IMG/VR virus record: IMGVR_UViG_3300044715_001611
Location: 1-64,000 of that record
Length of the DNA: 64,000 nt
Direction: 5' to 3' (one strand)
Source: a virus
Shown here: positions 7,926 through 16,741 of the stretch, in pieces
How the letters are laid out: the number at the start of each line of letters is the position of its first letter
Numbering within the stretch: position 1 is the first letter of the stretch
Program-made: the position numbers and the translations under genes
Notes under the pieces: generated by a model
Seen by the model: only the letters and a program-made list of their open reading frames with translations
Told to the model about the DNA's origin: nothing
The model's database searches: none

Positions 7926-8174
7926 ATGACTCCCGAGCAGACCACGGCACTGGACAGGGCAATTGAACTCATCGGGGAGTTCTTCGACAACGCCGTCATC
8001 GTGGTCCAGCCGGACCCGCAGAAGCCAGATGCCGAGGTGCGCTACAGTGGATCCTGTCTGGCCGCCGCTTCGCTGTGCGACTACGGGGGCATGTTCTGCA
8101 ACGGGGAGCTGGAGGCGGGCGATGAGGAGGAAGAATCTGATGACGGCGATGACTGGAAGAAAAAAAAGGCATGA
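7926..8174 (+). CDS. Small acidic hypothetical protein
   Basis: An 82-residue protein starting MTPEQTTALDRAIELIGEFF, with an N-terminal amphipathic helix, a short beta-like core, and a highly acidic C-terminus (EEEESDDGDD) that ends in a Lys cluster encoded by an A-rich homopolymer near 8160. Length variation in that run would change only the last residues. Function unknown. The ATG at 7926 is chosen over upstream in-frame codons because those lack any leader context. Confidence 0.55.
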   Translation: MTPEQTTALDRAIELIGEFFDNAVIVVQPDPQKPDAEVRYSGSCLAAASLCDYGGMFCNGELEAGDEEEESDDGDDWKKKKA

Positions 8175-8186
8175 AAGGCGATCAGC

Positions 8187-8348
8187 ATGCGCCGCTTTTT
8201 TCCCGTTATTGACGATGAGGAATATGGGGAGTCCTGGCTGCTTGGGTCTGGTAGCGTGCGGGATGAGCCGGTCCATCGACGCAGGAAGTCCAAGCCAATC
8301 CGACAGGTAAAACGCAACCGTCGTTTTCGGCAATTGCAATTCATTTGA
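8187..8348 (+). CDS. Small basic hypothetical protein
   Basis: A 53-residue protein, MRRFFPVIDDEEYGESWLLG at the start and then very basic (HRRRKSKPIRQVKRNRRFRQ), so nucleic-acid binding is plausible. It fills the gap between two better supported genes and ends 25 bases before the next ATG. Coding is uncertain because it is short and has no SD. Confidence 0.4.
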   Translation: MRRFFPVIDDEEYGESWLLGSGSVRDEPVHRRRKSKPIRQVKRNRRFRQLQFI

Positions 8349-8373
8349 ATCTCAGCCATCATTCCACACACTC

Positions 8374-8421
8374 ATGAATCCTCGTCTTTTTGGTGCCTAC
8401 CTTTCCACGATCAAATCTGCG
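8374..8421 (+). repeat. NPRLFGAYLST peptide repeat, copy 1
   Basis: Encodes MNPRLFGAYLSTIKSA at the start of its gene. The first 23 bases are identical to those at 14910. Confidence 0.8.
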
Positions 8422-10104
8422 GTCACTAGGACTACAAAACCAACCGCCGCGGAGGATGCCGCTGATACGGCTATGTTGGAGGAGAAGGCCAAAGCTTTCA
8501 TGTCACAGCCGTCCGGATCCCCAGGTAAATCAGAGGCCGACAAAGTCATGGACAGCGTGAGTAAACAGAAAATGCCTGAAACACCGATGCCTGTGGGTGC
8601 AGCCGGACTGAACTCCATGGTGGGGCTGTTTGGTCCGGCAGCCCTTGGTGGTCTCGGGGGTGCACTGCCCGGCAATTCCGGAATGGTGCCCGGCACGTTA
8701 CGCGGCATGACGGCGGGGGTGGGCGGCAATCTCGGCCACATGCTGGGAGCAGAAGCCTCCGAGGCCCTGGAACACGCGGGCATACAGAGCCCGGCATTGC
8801 GCTCCCTGCTGCCGATTCTCGGCTACGGAGGCGGTGCCTATGCGGGCTACCGCGCCGGCAAGGCGCTCACCAAAACGGACAAGGAAAAGGCGCAGGAGAA
8901 GAACGCAAATCTATTCTGGAAAAAGCTGAAGACCCCCGTTGGAATTAAGTCTCTCTGGGGTCCCTCCGATGGTGCATCCTCCGTGCGATTAGACGCCGAG
9001 CGCACAATGGAGCCCAGACTTCTGACTCGGTTATTCTCGTCTCCGAGAAAGGATTATGATCGTCTGCAGGCATGGATGAAAGATGAACTTGGTAATATGG
9101 ATCCCGAAGATCGAGAACTTGGTTCTTCGCCAATGGGGCGTGGAGTTGTGGCCTCCCTTATGCTACCAGCCATGCATCCGGACCGATATAAACAAGAGGG
9201 CGACAGTCCTCTTGGTAATGAGGACATATTTGAAAACTCGATTTATCCAGCAGACAAGACGCGCACCAAAACGGACAAAAAGAAAACTGCCTCCAATTCC
9301 CAATTCGAAACCCTGAAGGCCCCCAAAGTCGACATCAGCGGTTTGAAGAATTGGAATCAACTGGACCCGACGGCCTACTCGGATGATTCCGGCAATAGCG
9401 GCTGGCATTTGAATATGCAGAAGTCGGCGGCGATGGAGAAGGATGCCCTCAGTTTGCTGGCAAAAGCGTTCCCGGCGGCACTGAGCTGGGGCGGCAAGGC
9501 CATTGCTAATAAAGTGCGCGCGATCCCTAAAATGCTTGGCAGCGCGGCGAAGTTCCTCGGAAAAGAAAATCCACAAGTTGCCGGCCTGGGGGCTGCTGCT
9601 CCTGCCGCTGCAGGCACATGGAGAAACCGCTTGTTCGACTGGGGCCGTAAAATTCGCGGCACTGCAACCAACGCCACCAACGCAGCCAATTCTGCATTCC
9701 AGACCAATCGCGTGGCACCAATGATGCGCGCCTTCAACCAGCTTCCGCAATGGGGGCAGAAGACGCTGGGAGCGCTGGGTAGCGTCGGGCGTTTTGGTGG
9801 GAATGTGCTTGCGGGCGGGGCGGGTACCGGCAAAGGGTTGGGCGGAATGCTAGGTGCAGGTACCTCACTCTGGGGTGCGGGGAAGGCTGGTCATGGCATA
9901 GGGATGTATGACGGTGCGCAGCTCGGCGTGCAGGGTGCCGCCGGCTATGCCTCAAACATGCTCGACGATCTCGCCGGAAAGGCTGATGGTTCCATCATCG
10001 ACCGCATCGGCATGGCCTACAAAATGTCCGACCCGGAGTTCCTGCGCAATACGGCAAAGGAAATGCGCGATCCGAAATTCGTGAGCAAAATGATGGGTCG
10101 CTGA
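8374..10104 (+). CDS. Head-module protein with NPRLFGAYLST N-terminus
   Basis: A 576-residue protein. It begins MNPRLFGAYLSTIKSA, a peptide that recurs in a gene at 14910 and again inside that gene. Two Gly/Ala-rich hydrophobic stretches (residues ~75-170 and ~460-540) suggest membrane-active or packed internal segments, separated by a polar, Lys-rich middle. K-x-A motifs appear at IKSAV, KTASN, QKSAAM and elsewhere. Its location at the start of the head module suggests an internal head or ejected protein. The ATG is supported by the recurring peptide. No enzyme domain is recognised. Confidence 0.65.
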   Translation: MNPRLFGAYLSTIKSAVTRTTKPTAAEDAADTAMLEEKAKAFMSQPSGSPGKSEADKVMDSVSKQKMPETPMPVGAAGLNSMVGLFGPAALGGLGGALPGNSGMVPGTLRGMTAGVGGNLGHMLGAEASEALEHAGIQSPALRSLLPILGYGGGAYAGYRAGKALTKTDKEKAQEKNANLFWKKLKTPVGIKSLWGPSDGASSVRLDAERTMEPRLLTRLFSSPRKDYDRLQAWMKDELGNMDPEDRELGSSPMGRGVVASLMLPAMHPDRYKQEGDSPLGNEDIFENSIYPADKTRTKTDKKKTASNSQFETLKAPKVDISGLKNWNQLDPTAYSDDSGNSGWHLNMQKSAAMEKDALSLLAKAFPAALSWGGKAIANKVRAIPKMLGSAAKFLGKENPQVAGLGAAAPAAAGTWRNRLFDWGRKIRGTATNATNAANSAFQTNRVAPMMRAFNQLPQWGQKTLGALGSVGRFGGNVLAGGAGTGKGLGGMLGAGTSLWGAGKAGHGIGMYDGAQLGVQGAAGYASNMLDDLAGKADGSIIDRIGMAYKMSDPEFLRNTAKEMRDPKFVSKMMGR

Positions 10105-10146
10105 TTGCCAACGACACACAATTCCAATAGAGTCAACGAATACCAA

Positions 10147-13100
10147 ATGAAGACACCCACTTTGCAGGACCCGTCCGTTCAATACGACTGGGAGAAGCAT
10201 GCCAGCGCAGTTCTCTCCACTCCAGAGATCGAAAGAGCGTTCGGCGATCAGGCGTACAGCCGCTGCGCCCAGCGCGCCCAAAAGCTGATGCAGCCGCCGT
10301 ATTTCCTCGGCTTCGAGATGATCTACGCCAATGAGGACAAGACGCGCCTTGTGGGCATCTTCGCCTTCCGCATCAACAAGGATCTCATTTACATTCCGAG
10401 CTTCTTCCTCAATGGACAGGTCAAAGGCCAGGAGCTGCTCTACCAGGTGAAGCAGAAGAAGATGAAGCCGTGCACGGAGGAATGGATTTCCTATTTGATG
10501 GAGAAGGCCATCTCCGAGCCCGGCACGGGCATCGCCCGCACCCGACTCGACCGCCTCAATACCGGCACGGATTTGAAACCGCTCATCATGCCGATGCGCA
10601 ACAAGATTGCCTCCAGCATGGGCAATTCCGAATTCATCAAGATGGCGCGCGAAGAGCATGGCGAAGATGCCGGACAATTCGTGGAGGATGCATTTACGCG
10701 GGCTCTGGCATTTGAGGATATGCGGGAGAAGCGAGCTAAGTTTGGCGACCTTACAACGCAGCTGGGCAAGTCGCCCACCGTGCCGGAAGTTACCGCTGAT
10801 CCCTCGCCTATTCCCGCAGTTGGCGATTCGACGTTGCCTCCGACTCCCGCCTCGCAAGCAACCAGCAGCGCGAATTTGCCCCAGTCCCCTGCGACACCCG
10901 CACCCGGTGCTTCGACGTTGCCTCCGCCTCCCATCACGCCAGCAGCACCCAGCACCCCGTCCTCCTCTGGCTTCGCACCCCTCGACGCTAAGGTGAATTA
11001 TATGGCGGAGCCGACTCAGTTCTACGGGGGTGGCAATGGACGGTTCGGGCACCCCACGCAAGAGCGCGGGAATAACCAGCCCGCCTCTGACTTCGCACCC
11101 CTCGACTCTGCAGCCGCGAATGCACGGGCCTTCTCTCTTCCGGTGGAACCAGCGGTCAACGCTGAGGTGGAGAATGAAGCCTCAGCAGATCCGGCTCCCG
11201 CCCCTCCCCAAGAACCCACGCCCAGCTACCTACAGCAGTCGCCTGTTTCGGCAAGGCCGCCCCAGCCCGGAGAACATGCACCATCGCTTCCATTCAATCC
11301 GAACCAGGTGTCGGACGCAGACAAGGCGCGCTTTTACGCAGCCACCAAATCCACATTCAACGCCCGTTCTCCCGGCGACGTGGCCAGCATGCAAAAGATG
11401 CTGGCAGGATCCGGTCCGGGGCATTCCCGGCTGGATAGCATGAACACCTACACCCCGGCACAATACCGGGCTAGCCTCAAGAAGACACCGAATACGGTGT
11501 CCAAAGCGCCGATGGCTCAAAGGCCTATGGTCGGTAGTGGCGGTGGCGGTGGTCCGCGCAGTCCGCGCGCCTATGGTAAAACATCACGCCTACCGGTCAC
11601 CAAATTGTCCGCCGGCTTCATCCCGCGCATGGAAAAGGAAGCCTCCGACTGGTGGACCTCCTACGTGGGCGAGATGCTTCCGGTGGACACCACCAACCCT
11701 TTCAAATCCGCCGGTGCCCTGAGGGAATACCTCGTCACCGACGGCAAGCGTCCTGCGTGTCTCGCCATTCATGGCGCGCTGACCAAATCGGCCGCCTTTG
11801 CTGAAGCGCTGATGACCGCCACCAATGGCGACATGGAGCAATTCCTCCCCGCGGAGGCCCTGGAGATCACGCAGGTAAAAAAAGCCGCCTACGTCCCGCA
11901 GCTCGTCATGCATTTCGGTGGCGTGAAGAATGCCAGCGTCACCCCTGCGCTTTACGCCCAGACGGTGAAGCATGGCTTCTCCATGACCGATGTGCGCCCC
12001 TCCGATGAATTGACGGCTGTATATGAAGACGCCCACCACTCCATGGAGTCGGTGACGGGCAATGGCGTTTACGAGATGCCCTCAATGGACGGCAAGAACG
12101 GCAAGGTCATTGCGGCCACGCCTGTGGAATTGTGCGGCGTTGGTAATACGCGGTCTTCGATCTTCAATTGCCACCCTGGCTCGTCGACGCAAAGCCTCGC
12201 CTTCATCTTCACCTCCCCGGTGAATACGATGAAGCGGGTCGAGGTCGGCGCATATGTGGGCAAGGTGATTCCGGAAGAACAGGCCGGCGTCAGCAGCGTG
12301 GGCGTGGAGAGCCCGACCGCCGGCAAGGCCTACGTCATTTACAATCCCAAGTCCGGCAATTGCGCGGACACGGCAGTGTTCATCTCGGGAGTCATCAAGA
12401 ATCCGTCGGGCACCAAGACGCTGATTTGCAACAGCGTCGATACCTACAACATCTCCGGCTACGGCGAGATGGAATTGCTCCTGAATCCCGATGCCCCCAA
12501 ATGCGACTGGCAGCATGGCATCCTCAATAGAGAGGTCCGCTTCATCGAAATGGATTTGGAGGAGCTCCCCGAGAACGCCAATCATCGCGCGGCAGCCGGC
12601 GGAGGTTCCTCGCTGGGCACTGTGGAGATCCCCTGCAAGCGCCTCGTCGCCGCGCCTTCCCTCATGCCGCAAAAAGTGGTGTGGGATTCGCTGCTGTATG
12701 GGAAACTCTTCAAGGGGCAAATCTCCATGCTCGATGAGAGCGGAAAGATCTCCCTCAATTTCGGCGGCCGGAAATACGCCACCACGCACACCAAGGCTGC
12801 AGCCGTTGCCTTCCTCGCCGGTGGCTGCCATATCGCCGCGGATGCCGCGATGGAGCTGGTCGGTAATGTCGCATCGGGCAAGTCGGTCTCGTTCATCATG
12901 CAGCCGCAGGAGAAGCATGCAATGGCCGTCACGCGCCTGATTGATCGTCCACGCTTCACGGAAGGCTACGATAGCCAGGTGATGGCGCGCGAGCAGGAGC
13001 CACAGAGCTTCGAGCTAGGCACCCGCACGGACGCGCCACCAATTCGCAGCATCAGTATCAACGAGGTGCACGACCCGTCCATGGGCGGCTCCATGAATTC

Positions 13101-13482
13101 CGATCGCCACGAAATCAAAGATCATGTCGGCATGGAAGACATGCTGACCAAGGACCCAATGCAATTGGCGGACATCCAGAAGTCTCAGAACCTGCCCAAT
13201 GTATTTGAGCACAAGCTCATCGGCTCGCTCATCAAGACGTTCGACGCCGCGGCCAGCATGGAGCGCTACATTCCCAAGATGGAGGAGGGCCTCGATGCTA
13301 TCGGGCGTTCGCTGTTCCTGTTCTTCTGGAAGCCGGCTGACTTTGAAAAGGCATACGGCCAGGACGATACGCCTGATATCGAGCAGGAATTGATTTCCAA
13401 CTTCAAATCCTTTGGCGACATGGTGCTCAATCTGATGCGCAAATCGCCGAACGCGGATCAGGGCTCGGCCCCGATGGCGTAA
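10147..13482 (+). CDS. Large head-module protein with proline-rich linker
   Basis: About 1111 residues. The N-terminal ~190 residues form a conserved-looking globular domain (PYFLGFEMIYANEDKTRL and GIFAFRINKDLIYIPSFFLN). Residues ~215-460 are a low-complexity linker rich in Pro, Ala and Ser (PPTPASQATSSAN, TLPPPPITPAAPSTP). The C-terminal ~620 residues are globular again. K-x-A motifs occur (KHASAVL, TKSAAFA, VKNASVT). I chose the ATG at 10147; an in-frame TTG at 10105 would add 14 residues but touches the upstream stop. Not a recognised family. The size, linker and position suggest an internal virion or portal-vertex protein, but a portal could not be demonstrated. Confidence 0.65.
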   Translation: MKTPTLQDPSVQYDWEKHASAVLSTPEIERAFGDQAYSRCAQRAQKLMQPPYFLGFEMIYANEDKTRLVGIFAFRINKDLIYIPSFFLNGQVKGQELLYQVKQKKMKPCTEEWISYLMEKAISEPGTGIARTRLDRLNTGTDLKPLIMPMRNKIASSMGNSEFIKMAREEHGEDAGQFVEDAFTRALAFEDMREKRAKFGDLTTQLGKSPTVPEVTADPSPIPAVGDSTLPPTPASQATSSANLPQSPATPAPGASTLPPPPITPAAPSTPSSSGFAPLDAKVNYMAEPTQFYGGGNGRFGHPTQERGNNQPASDFAPLDSAAANARAFSLPVEPAVNAEVENEASADPAPAPPQEPTPSYLQQSPVSARPPQPGEHAPSLPFNPNQVSDADKARFYAATKSTFNARSPGDVASMQKMLAGSGPGHSRLDSMNTYTPAQYRASLKKTPNTVSKAPMAQRPMVGSGGGGGPRSPRAYGKTSRLPVTKLSAGFIPRMEKEASDWWTSYVGEMLPVDTTNPFKSAGALREYLVTDGKRPACLAIHGALTKSAAFAEALMTATNGDMEQFLPAEALEITQVKKAAYVPQLVMHFGGVKNASVTPALYAQTVKHGFSMTDVRPSDELTAVYEDAHHSMESVTGNGVYEMPSMDGKNGKVIAATPVELCGVGNTRSSIFNCHPGSSTQSLAFIFTSPVNTMKRVEVGAYVGKVIPEEQAGVSSVGVESPTAGKAYVIYNPKSGNCADTAVFISGVIKNPSGTKTLICNSVDTYNISGYGEMELLLNPDAPKCDWQHGILNREVRFIEMDLEELPENANHRAAAGGGSSLGTVEIPCKRLVAAPSLMPQKVVWDSLLYGKLFKGQISMLDESGKISLNFGGRKYATTHTKAAAVAFLAGGCHIAADAAMELVGNVASGKSVSFIMQPQEKHAMAVTRLIDRPRFTEGYDSQVMAREQEPQSFELGTRTDAPPIRSISINEVHDPSMGGSMNSDRHEIKDHVGMEDMLTKDPMQLADIQKSQNLPNVFEHKLIGSLIKTFDAAASMERYIPKMEEGLDAIGRSLFLFFWKPADFEKAYGQDDTPDIEQELISNFKSFGDMVLNLMRKSPNADQGSAPMA

Positions 13483-13654
13483 CATTTGCGCTGGACGCGC
13501 GGTGTGGGGTGTTGAATGCTGGTTCTCATATGGAACCCAGACCTGAACGCACAAAGGGAAATGTCGGTGACGCTGTTGTCGTCGCAGTCACTGCCATTTT
13601 CTTCGGCTGTTTCCTTCGGCTGGGGTGGTATATCGTCGAATTGGCTATCGCCCA

Positions 13655-13927
13655 ATGAAGTCCCCCACACCCACAATCGAAGACGCCCTCACCGAAATGG
13701 AAAGCGTAATGGACGAGATGCATACGCAATGCCTGCGCGATCAGCTCTGGCGTTGGGCGGCATTCCTGTTCGCACAGAAGCATCCGGAATCCCTGCGGGA
13801 AATCATTGTCGAGGTGGGTGGCTGCGTGAGCGAGCAATTGTCCGGCGCTGGCAGAGGCGCCATCAATGCGGCCCATATGCAGGATGCCCTGTCGGAATTC
13901 AAATCAGAGGCCTCGAATCTTTTATGA
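13655..13927 (+). CDS. Small hypothetical helical protein
   Basis: A 90-residue acidic, mostly helical protein starting MKSPTPTIEDALTEMESVMD. It overlaps the next gene by ATGA, so the two are probably translated together. An upstream in-frame ATG at 13625 would add ten residues; the 13655 start is preferred because its leader (gcccaatg) resembles other starts here. The 172 bases before it hold two inverted repeats (GGTTC/GAACC around 13520 and GTGAC/GTCAC near 13570) and no convincing gene. Function unknown. Confidence 0.6.
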   Translation: MKSPTPTIEDALTEMESVMDEMHTQCLRDQLWRWAAFLFAQKHPESLREIIVEVGGCVSEQLSGAGRGAINAAHMQDALSEFKSEASNLL

Positions 13928-14865
13928 AAGCCGACCGCATCAATCAAATGTGCCGGATATTGCCCGCACCGGAAGAGGACATCGTTCGCGACAACTTCCG
14001 CATCCGTGCCGCGGATACGCAGGTGGGCATTACGGACCCGGAGATTGGTCGGTTCGCCACTGCCTACAAGGATCTGTCTTTCGGCTGGAACTTCGCCAGG
14101 ACCATGGCGTTCAACCGACGACCCATGCAGGTGCCATTGAACGGACGGGATGAATGGGTGTGGCGGGCCTACCTCTACGCCATCAATCCGATCAAATACA
14201 AGGACAAGGCATTGGCCGAAGCCATCACATGGATGGGTGCCGATTACGCCAAGGAGCGGTCCGTCGCAAATGCGCTGCTGGTCTCGGGCGATATGGATTT
14301 GGACAAGATCGCCAAAGTGCTGAACAAAAAGCAGGAGGTAATTTCCGCTTACGAGATCCTCTTCTTCAACATCTGGGATCGGAAGGCGGACGAATTATTC
14401 CTCAGTTCGATCATTTACCCGAACGGTCGCGCGGTGGAATTCTTCAATGGCTACACCACCAACGAGGGGCTCGACGTGCAATTGCTCCGGGCTGGCTTCA
14501 ACAATGGCGCGGCGCATGTATTGCATCTGGCCGGCTTCTCCTCCCAGCTCGTGACCAAATACCTCAGTGCCGATACCGTGCAGCGGTTGGAATCTTTCGT
14601 CATGGCCAACGGGCTCATCCTCGCGATGAACGGCTGGCTCAACCAGGGGCCCGAGGCCGGGCATGGGGTCAATTCAGCCCTGCGGCTTATCTCGGCCGCC
14701 AAGGCAGGCGGGCAGGATGAGAAGGCCTCTCCGTTCCAGAACTCGGGCGGTCAGGTGCTCATGGCGGAAATGCAGCGGGTCAAAGCCGCAGCCCACGCCA
14801 AGCGCACCACGGAGTTCTACCGCGGGAAGCCGACGATGGAAGTGTCTGGGGCTGGGGTGAACTGA
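13924..14865 (+). CDS. Hypothetical helical head-module protein
   Basis: A 313-residue, largely alpha-helical protein, including YLYAINPIKYKDKALAEAIT and LSADTVQRLESFVMANGLIL. No signal peptide or membrane segment. The start is the ATG overlapping the preceding stop; the open frame extends upstream to 13516 but that part runs through the other gene and has no coding character. It lies among head genes and ends 45 bases before the second NPRLFGAYLST gene. I do not recognise the family; a structural or packaging-associated role is inferred from position. Confidence 0.65.
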   Translation: MKADRINQMCRILPAPEEDIVRDNFRIRAADTQVGITDPEIGRFATAYKDLSFGWNFARTMAFNRRPMQVPLNGRDEWVWRAYLYAINPIKYKDKALAEAITWMGADYAKERSVANALLVSGDMDLDKIAKVLNKKQEVISAYEILFFNIWDRKADELFLSSIIYPNGRAVEFFNGYTTNEGLDVQLLRAGFNNGAAHVLHLAGFSSQLVTKYLSADTVQRLESFVMANGLILAMNGWLNQGPEAGHGVNSALRLISAAKAGGQDEKASPFQNSGGQVLMAEMQRVKAAAHAKRTTEFYRGKPTMEVSGAGVN

Positions 14866-14909
14866 TTTGGAATCGACTTGCTCTCTCTCTCGTTTAGACT
14901 GACGGGAGT

Positions 14910-14957
14910 ATGAATCCTCGTCTTTTTGGTGCGTATCTCTCCACAGTCAAATCAGCT
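14910..14957 (+). repeat. NPRLFGAYLST peptide repeat, copy 2
   Basis: Encodes MNPRLFGAYLSTVKSA; differs from the copy at 8374 by Ile to Val, with identical first 23 bases. Confidence 0.8.
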
Positions 14958-15422
14958 GATATGTCTTCGAGACTCGAAGCCGCCGGGTCCAATATCGCGC
15001 GACATGCGGGAGGAAATGCCTTGGGCGGCGCTGCTGTGGGTCTGGGTGTGGGCCTCAACCGTATTGCGCGCAAGGGTTACGCAAATATGGATACAAAAGA
15101 AATCCTGTTGCATCTTCTGGCGCTGCCGGTCGCCGGGGCAGGGATTGGTTCCGTGACAGGTGCGGGACTGTCGGGTTTGCATGGTTTGATCCTCCCAAAG
15201 CAGGTGATGCAGGATTTACGCGAAGAGCAGGAAAGTAAAAAGAAGGCGTCCATCAGCCCGCGTCTTTTCGGCGCCTACCTTTCCACTGTCAAATCGGCTC
15301 ATCAAGGTATTTCCTCCGGGCATGCAATTAAACAGGATGAGGAAAAGGCGCGGCGCGCGAAGCTCAAGAAAGTGGCATCCATCAACCCCCGCATCTTCGG
15401 CGCATTGATCGCGCAGCTCTGA
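14910..15422 (+). CDS. Protein built around three NPRLFGA peptides
   Basis: A 170-residue protein. MNPRLFGAYLSTVKSA at the N-terminus is followed by a Gly/Ala-rich hydrophobic region (residues ~35-95) with two possible membrane-associated helices. A second copy, ISPRLFGAYLSTVKSA, lies at residues ~115-130, and a shorter third copy, INPRIFGALIAQL, forms the C-terminus. Each internal copy is preceded by KKKAS or KKVAS. The start has a weak SD (gggag) and the ATG is fixed by the recurring peptide. The layout suggests a precursor cut into pieces or a protein carrying repeated targeting signals. Confidence 0.65.
   Translation: MNPRLFGAYLSTVKSADMSSRLEAAGSNIARHAGGNALGGAAVGLGVGLNRIARKGYANMDTKEILLHLLALPVAGAGIGSVTGAGLSGLHGLILPKQVMQDLREEQESKKKASISPRLFGAYLSTVKSAHQGISSGHAIKQDEEKARRAKLKKVASINPRIFGALIAQL
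15252..15299 (+). repeat. NPRLFGAYLST peptide repeat, copy 3 (internal)
   Basis: Encodes ISPRLFGAYLSTVKSA in the middle of the protein, with different codons from copies 1 and 2, so the conservation is at protein level. Confidence 0.75.
15381..15404 (+). repeat. NPRLFGA peptide repeat, short C-terminal copy
   Basis: Encodes INPRIFGA five residues before the stop; a degenerate, shortened copy. Confidence 0.6.
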
Positions 15423-15437
15423 TTTGAAATACCAGCA

Positions 15438-16691
15438 ATGATGACGCCCGGCATATTGGGAGCACGGATGAGCATGGTGAAGCTGGCTGCTCCGGCTCTG
15501 CCTTCTGTCTCTTCACCACCAGCAGGACGGTCCGCATTCAAATGGCCAAAATCAATCGGTGACGTATGGGACCGCGTGACAGGTAAGACTCCACCACCCT
15601 CATTCCTTACGGGACCAAGTCAATTACCACAGCCTCCCACACCCACCCCACCACCGCCAACAAGTCAGGTGGTAGGCGGTGGTTTTAGGGCAGGCGTCGC
15701 GCCGCAAGCAACAGGCGCCCCCGCTGTGAAGCCAATTCCCTCCGCATTTGCCGGGCCTACGCTGTCCTCCGTGACCCCAGCATATTACAAGCAACCGTAT
15801 TACGGAAATAACCTGCAAAGCGAAATGGAAAAGGCGCATGCCTACAATACAGCATCCGGTTTGCCAGGAGATCAAAATAAATGGACGCAGCCGGTGCCGG
15901 TGTTGCGCAATGATGCGGATGCCGCAGTTTTCGGGCCACATTACGACCCGCTCGCTGACAGCGTCCACATGTGGGGTTCGGACGAGAGACGGAAGTTTAC
16001 AGACAGCGTCCTCAAGGATCCAGAGGGTCTACGAGATTCGAACATGACAGCCAGGCAGGCGGCTAAATCGTTAATGGATGATGAGGATTCGCTGAAGCAT
16101 GAGGCGTATCACGGAGCGCTTGCAAGTCCGCCGGGTACCGGGGTGGATGCTTACGACACTGCAGCTTTACGCCTGGAGCATCCAGACAAATATGTCCCCA
16201 CGTATGCGACCCCATATCCTGATCAGCCGCGCATGGGAAGTGGGCTGCATTGGTCGAGGCGTCCTTCTGGAGAACGTCCGGTGCATTTCCGCGAGACGCT
16301 GAAGCAACAGAACAAATTGCCTGTGTATGGCAACCTGCATCATGATGTGCACTCTGCCGAGATGCGGGATTACATGTCGCAATTGCAGGAGCATCAATAC
16401 CAGAACACCGGGAAGCGATTTGAAAGCCCGCAGGATTACGACAAGTTTTTACAGGGAGTAAATCCCACGCAACCCGATGAGTCGCAATTCGAGAAGGGGA
16501 TTCAGCAATACCCACTGGATGCCCAGCGCATGTTCCGGCAGATGCGCAAAACAAATCAGCGCAGCCCGGAAATCTACGACAACATCCGTAACTGGCAGCG
16601 CACTGTGGTTCCGGGCATTGTGCAGAACGGACAGGAGATCAACAAGACTGCCTCATTGCGGGAACTGGCCCGTCGGTTGGCAAAGCGCTGA
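15438..16691 (+). CDS. Head-module protein with HExxH motif
   Basis: A 417-residue protein. The N-terminus MMTPGILGARMSMVKLA resembles a diverged NPRLFGAYLSTVKSA. Residues ~50-115 are a Pro/Thr/Ser-rich linker. In the second half, SLKHEAYHGAL contains HEAYH at residues 221-225, the zinc-binding HExxH of metallopeptidases, inside a helix-like context. A third metal ligand is not obvious, so catalysis is unproven. The C-terminal region is rich in Tyr, Gln and charged residues and ends ASLRELARRLAKR. It could be a virion-associated protease or a structural protein with a chance motif. Confidence 0.55.
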   Translation: MMTPGILGARMSMVKLAAPALPSVSSPPAGRSAFKWPKSIGDVWDRVTGKTPPPSFLTGPSQLPQPPTPTPPPPTSQVVGGGFRAGVAPQATGAPAVKPIPSAFAGPTLSSVTPAYYKQPYYGNNLQSEMEKAHAYNTASGLPGDQNKWTQPVPVLRNDADAAVFGPHYDPLADSVHMWGSDERRKFTDSVLKDPEGLRDSNMTARQAAKSLMDDEDSLKHEAYHGALASPPGTGVDAYDTAALRLEHPDKYVPTYATPYPDQPRMGSGLHWSRRPSGERPVHFRETLKQQNKLPVYGNLHHDVHSAEMRDYMSQLQEHQYQNTGKRFESPQDYDKFLQGVNPTQPDESQFEKGIQQYPLDAQRMFRQMRKTNQRSPEIYDNIRNWQRTVVPGIVQNGQEINKTASLRELARRLAKR

Positions 16692-16741
16692 TTTCGCAAC
16701 GCAGGCTTGCGACCGCCGCACAAATCGTTCAGCATTCCCAT

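Noticed and set aside
13516-13923. In-frame upstream extension of the 313-residue gene
   Set aside because: It runs through another supported gene in a different frame and shows no coding character. The ATG at 13924 overlapping the upstream stop fits better.
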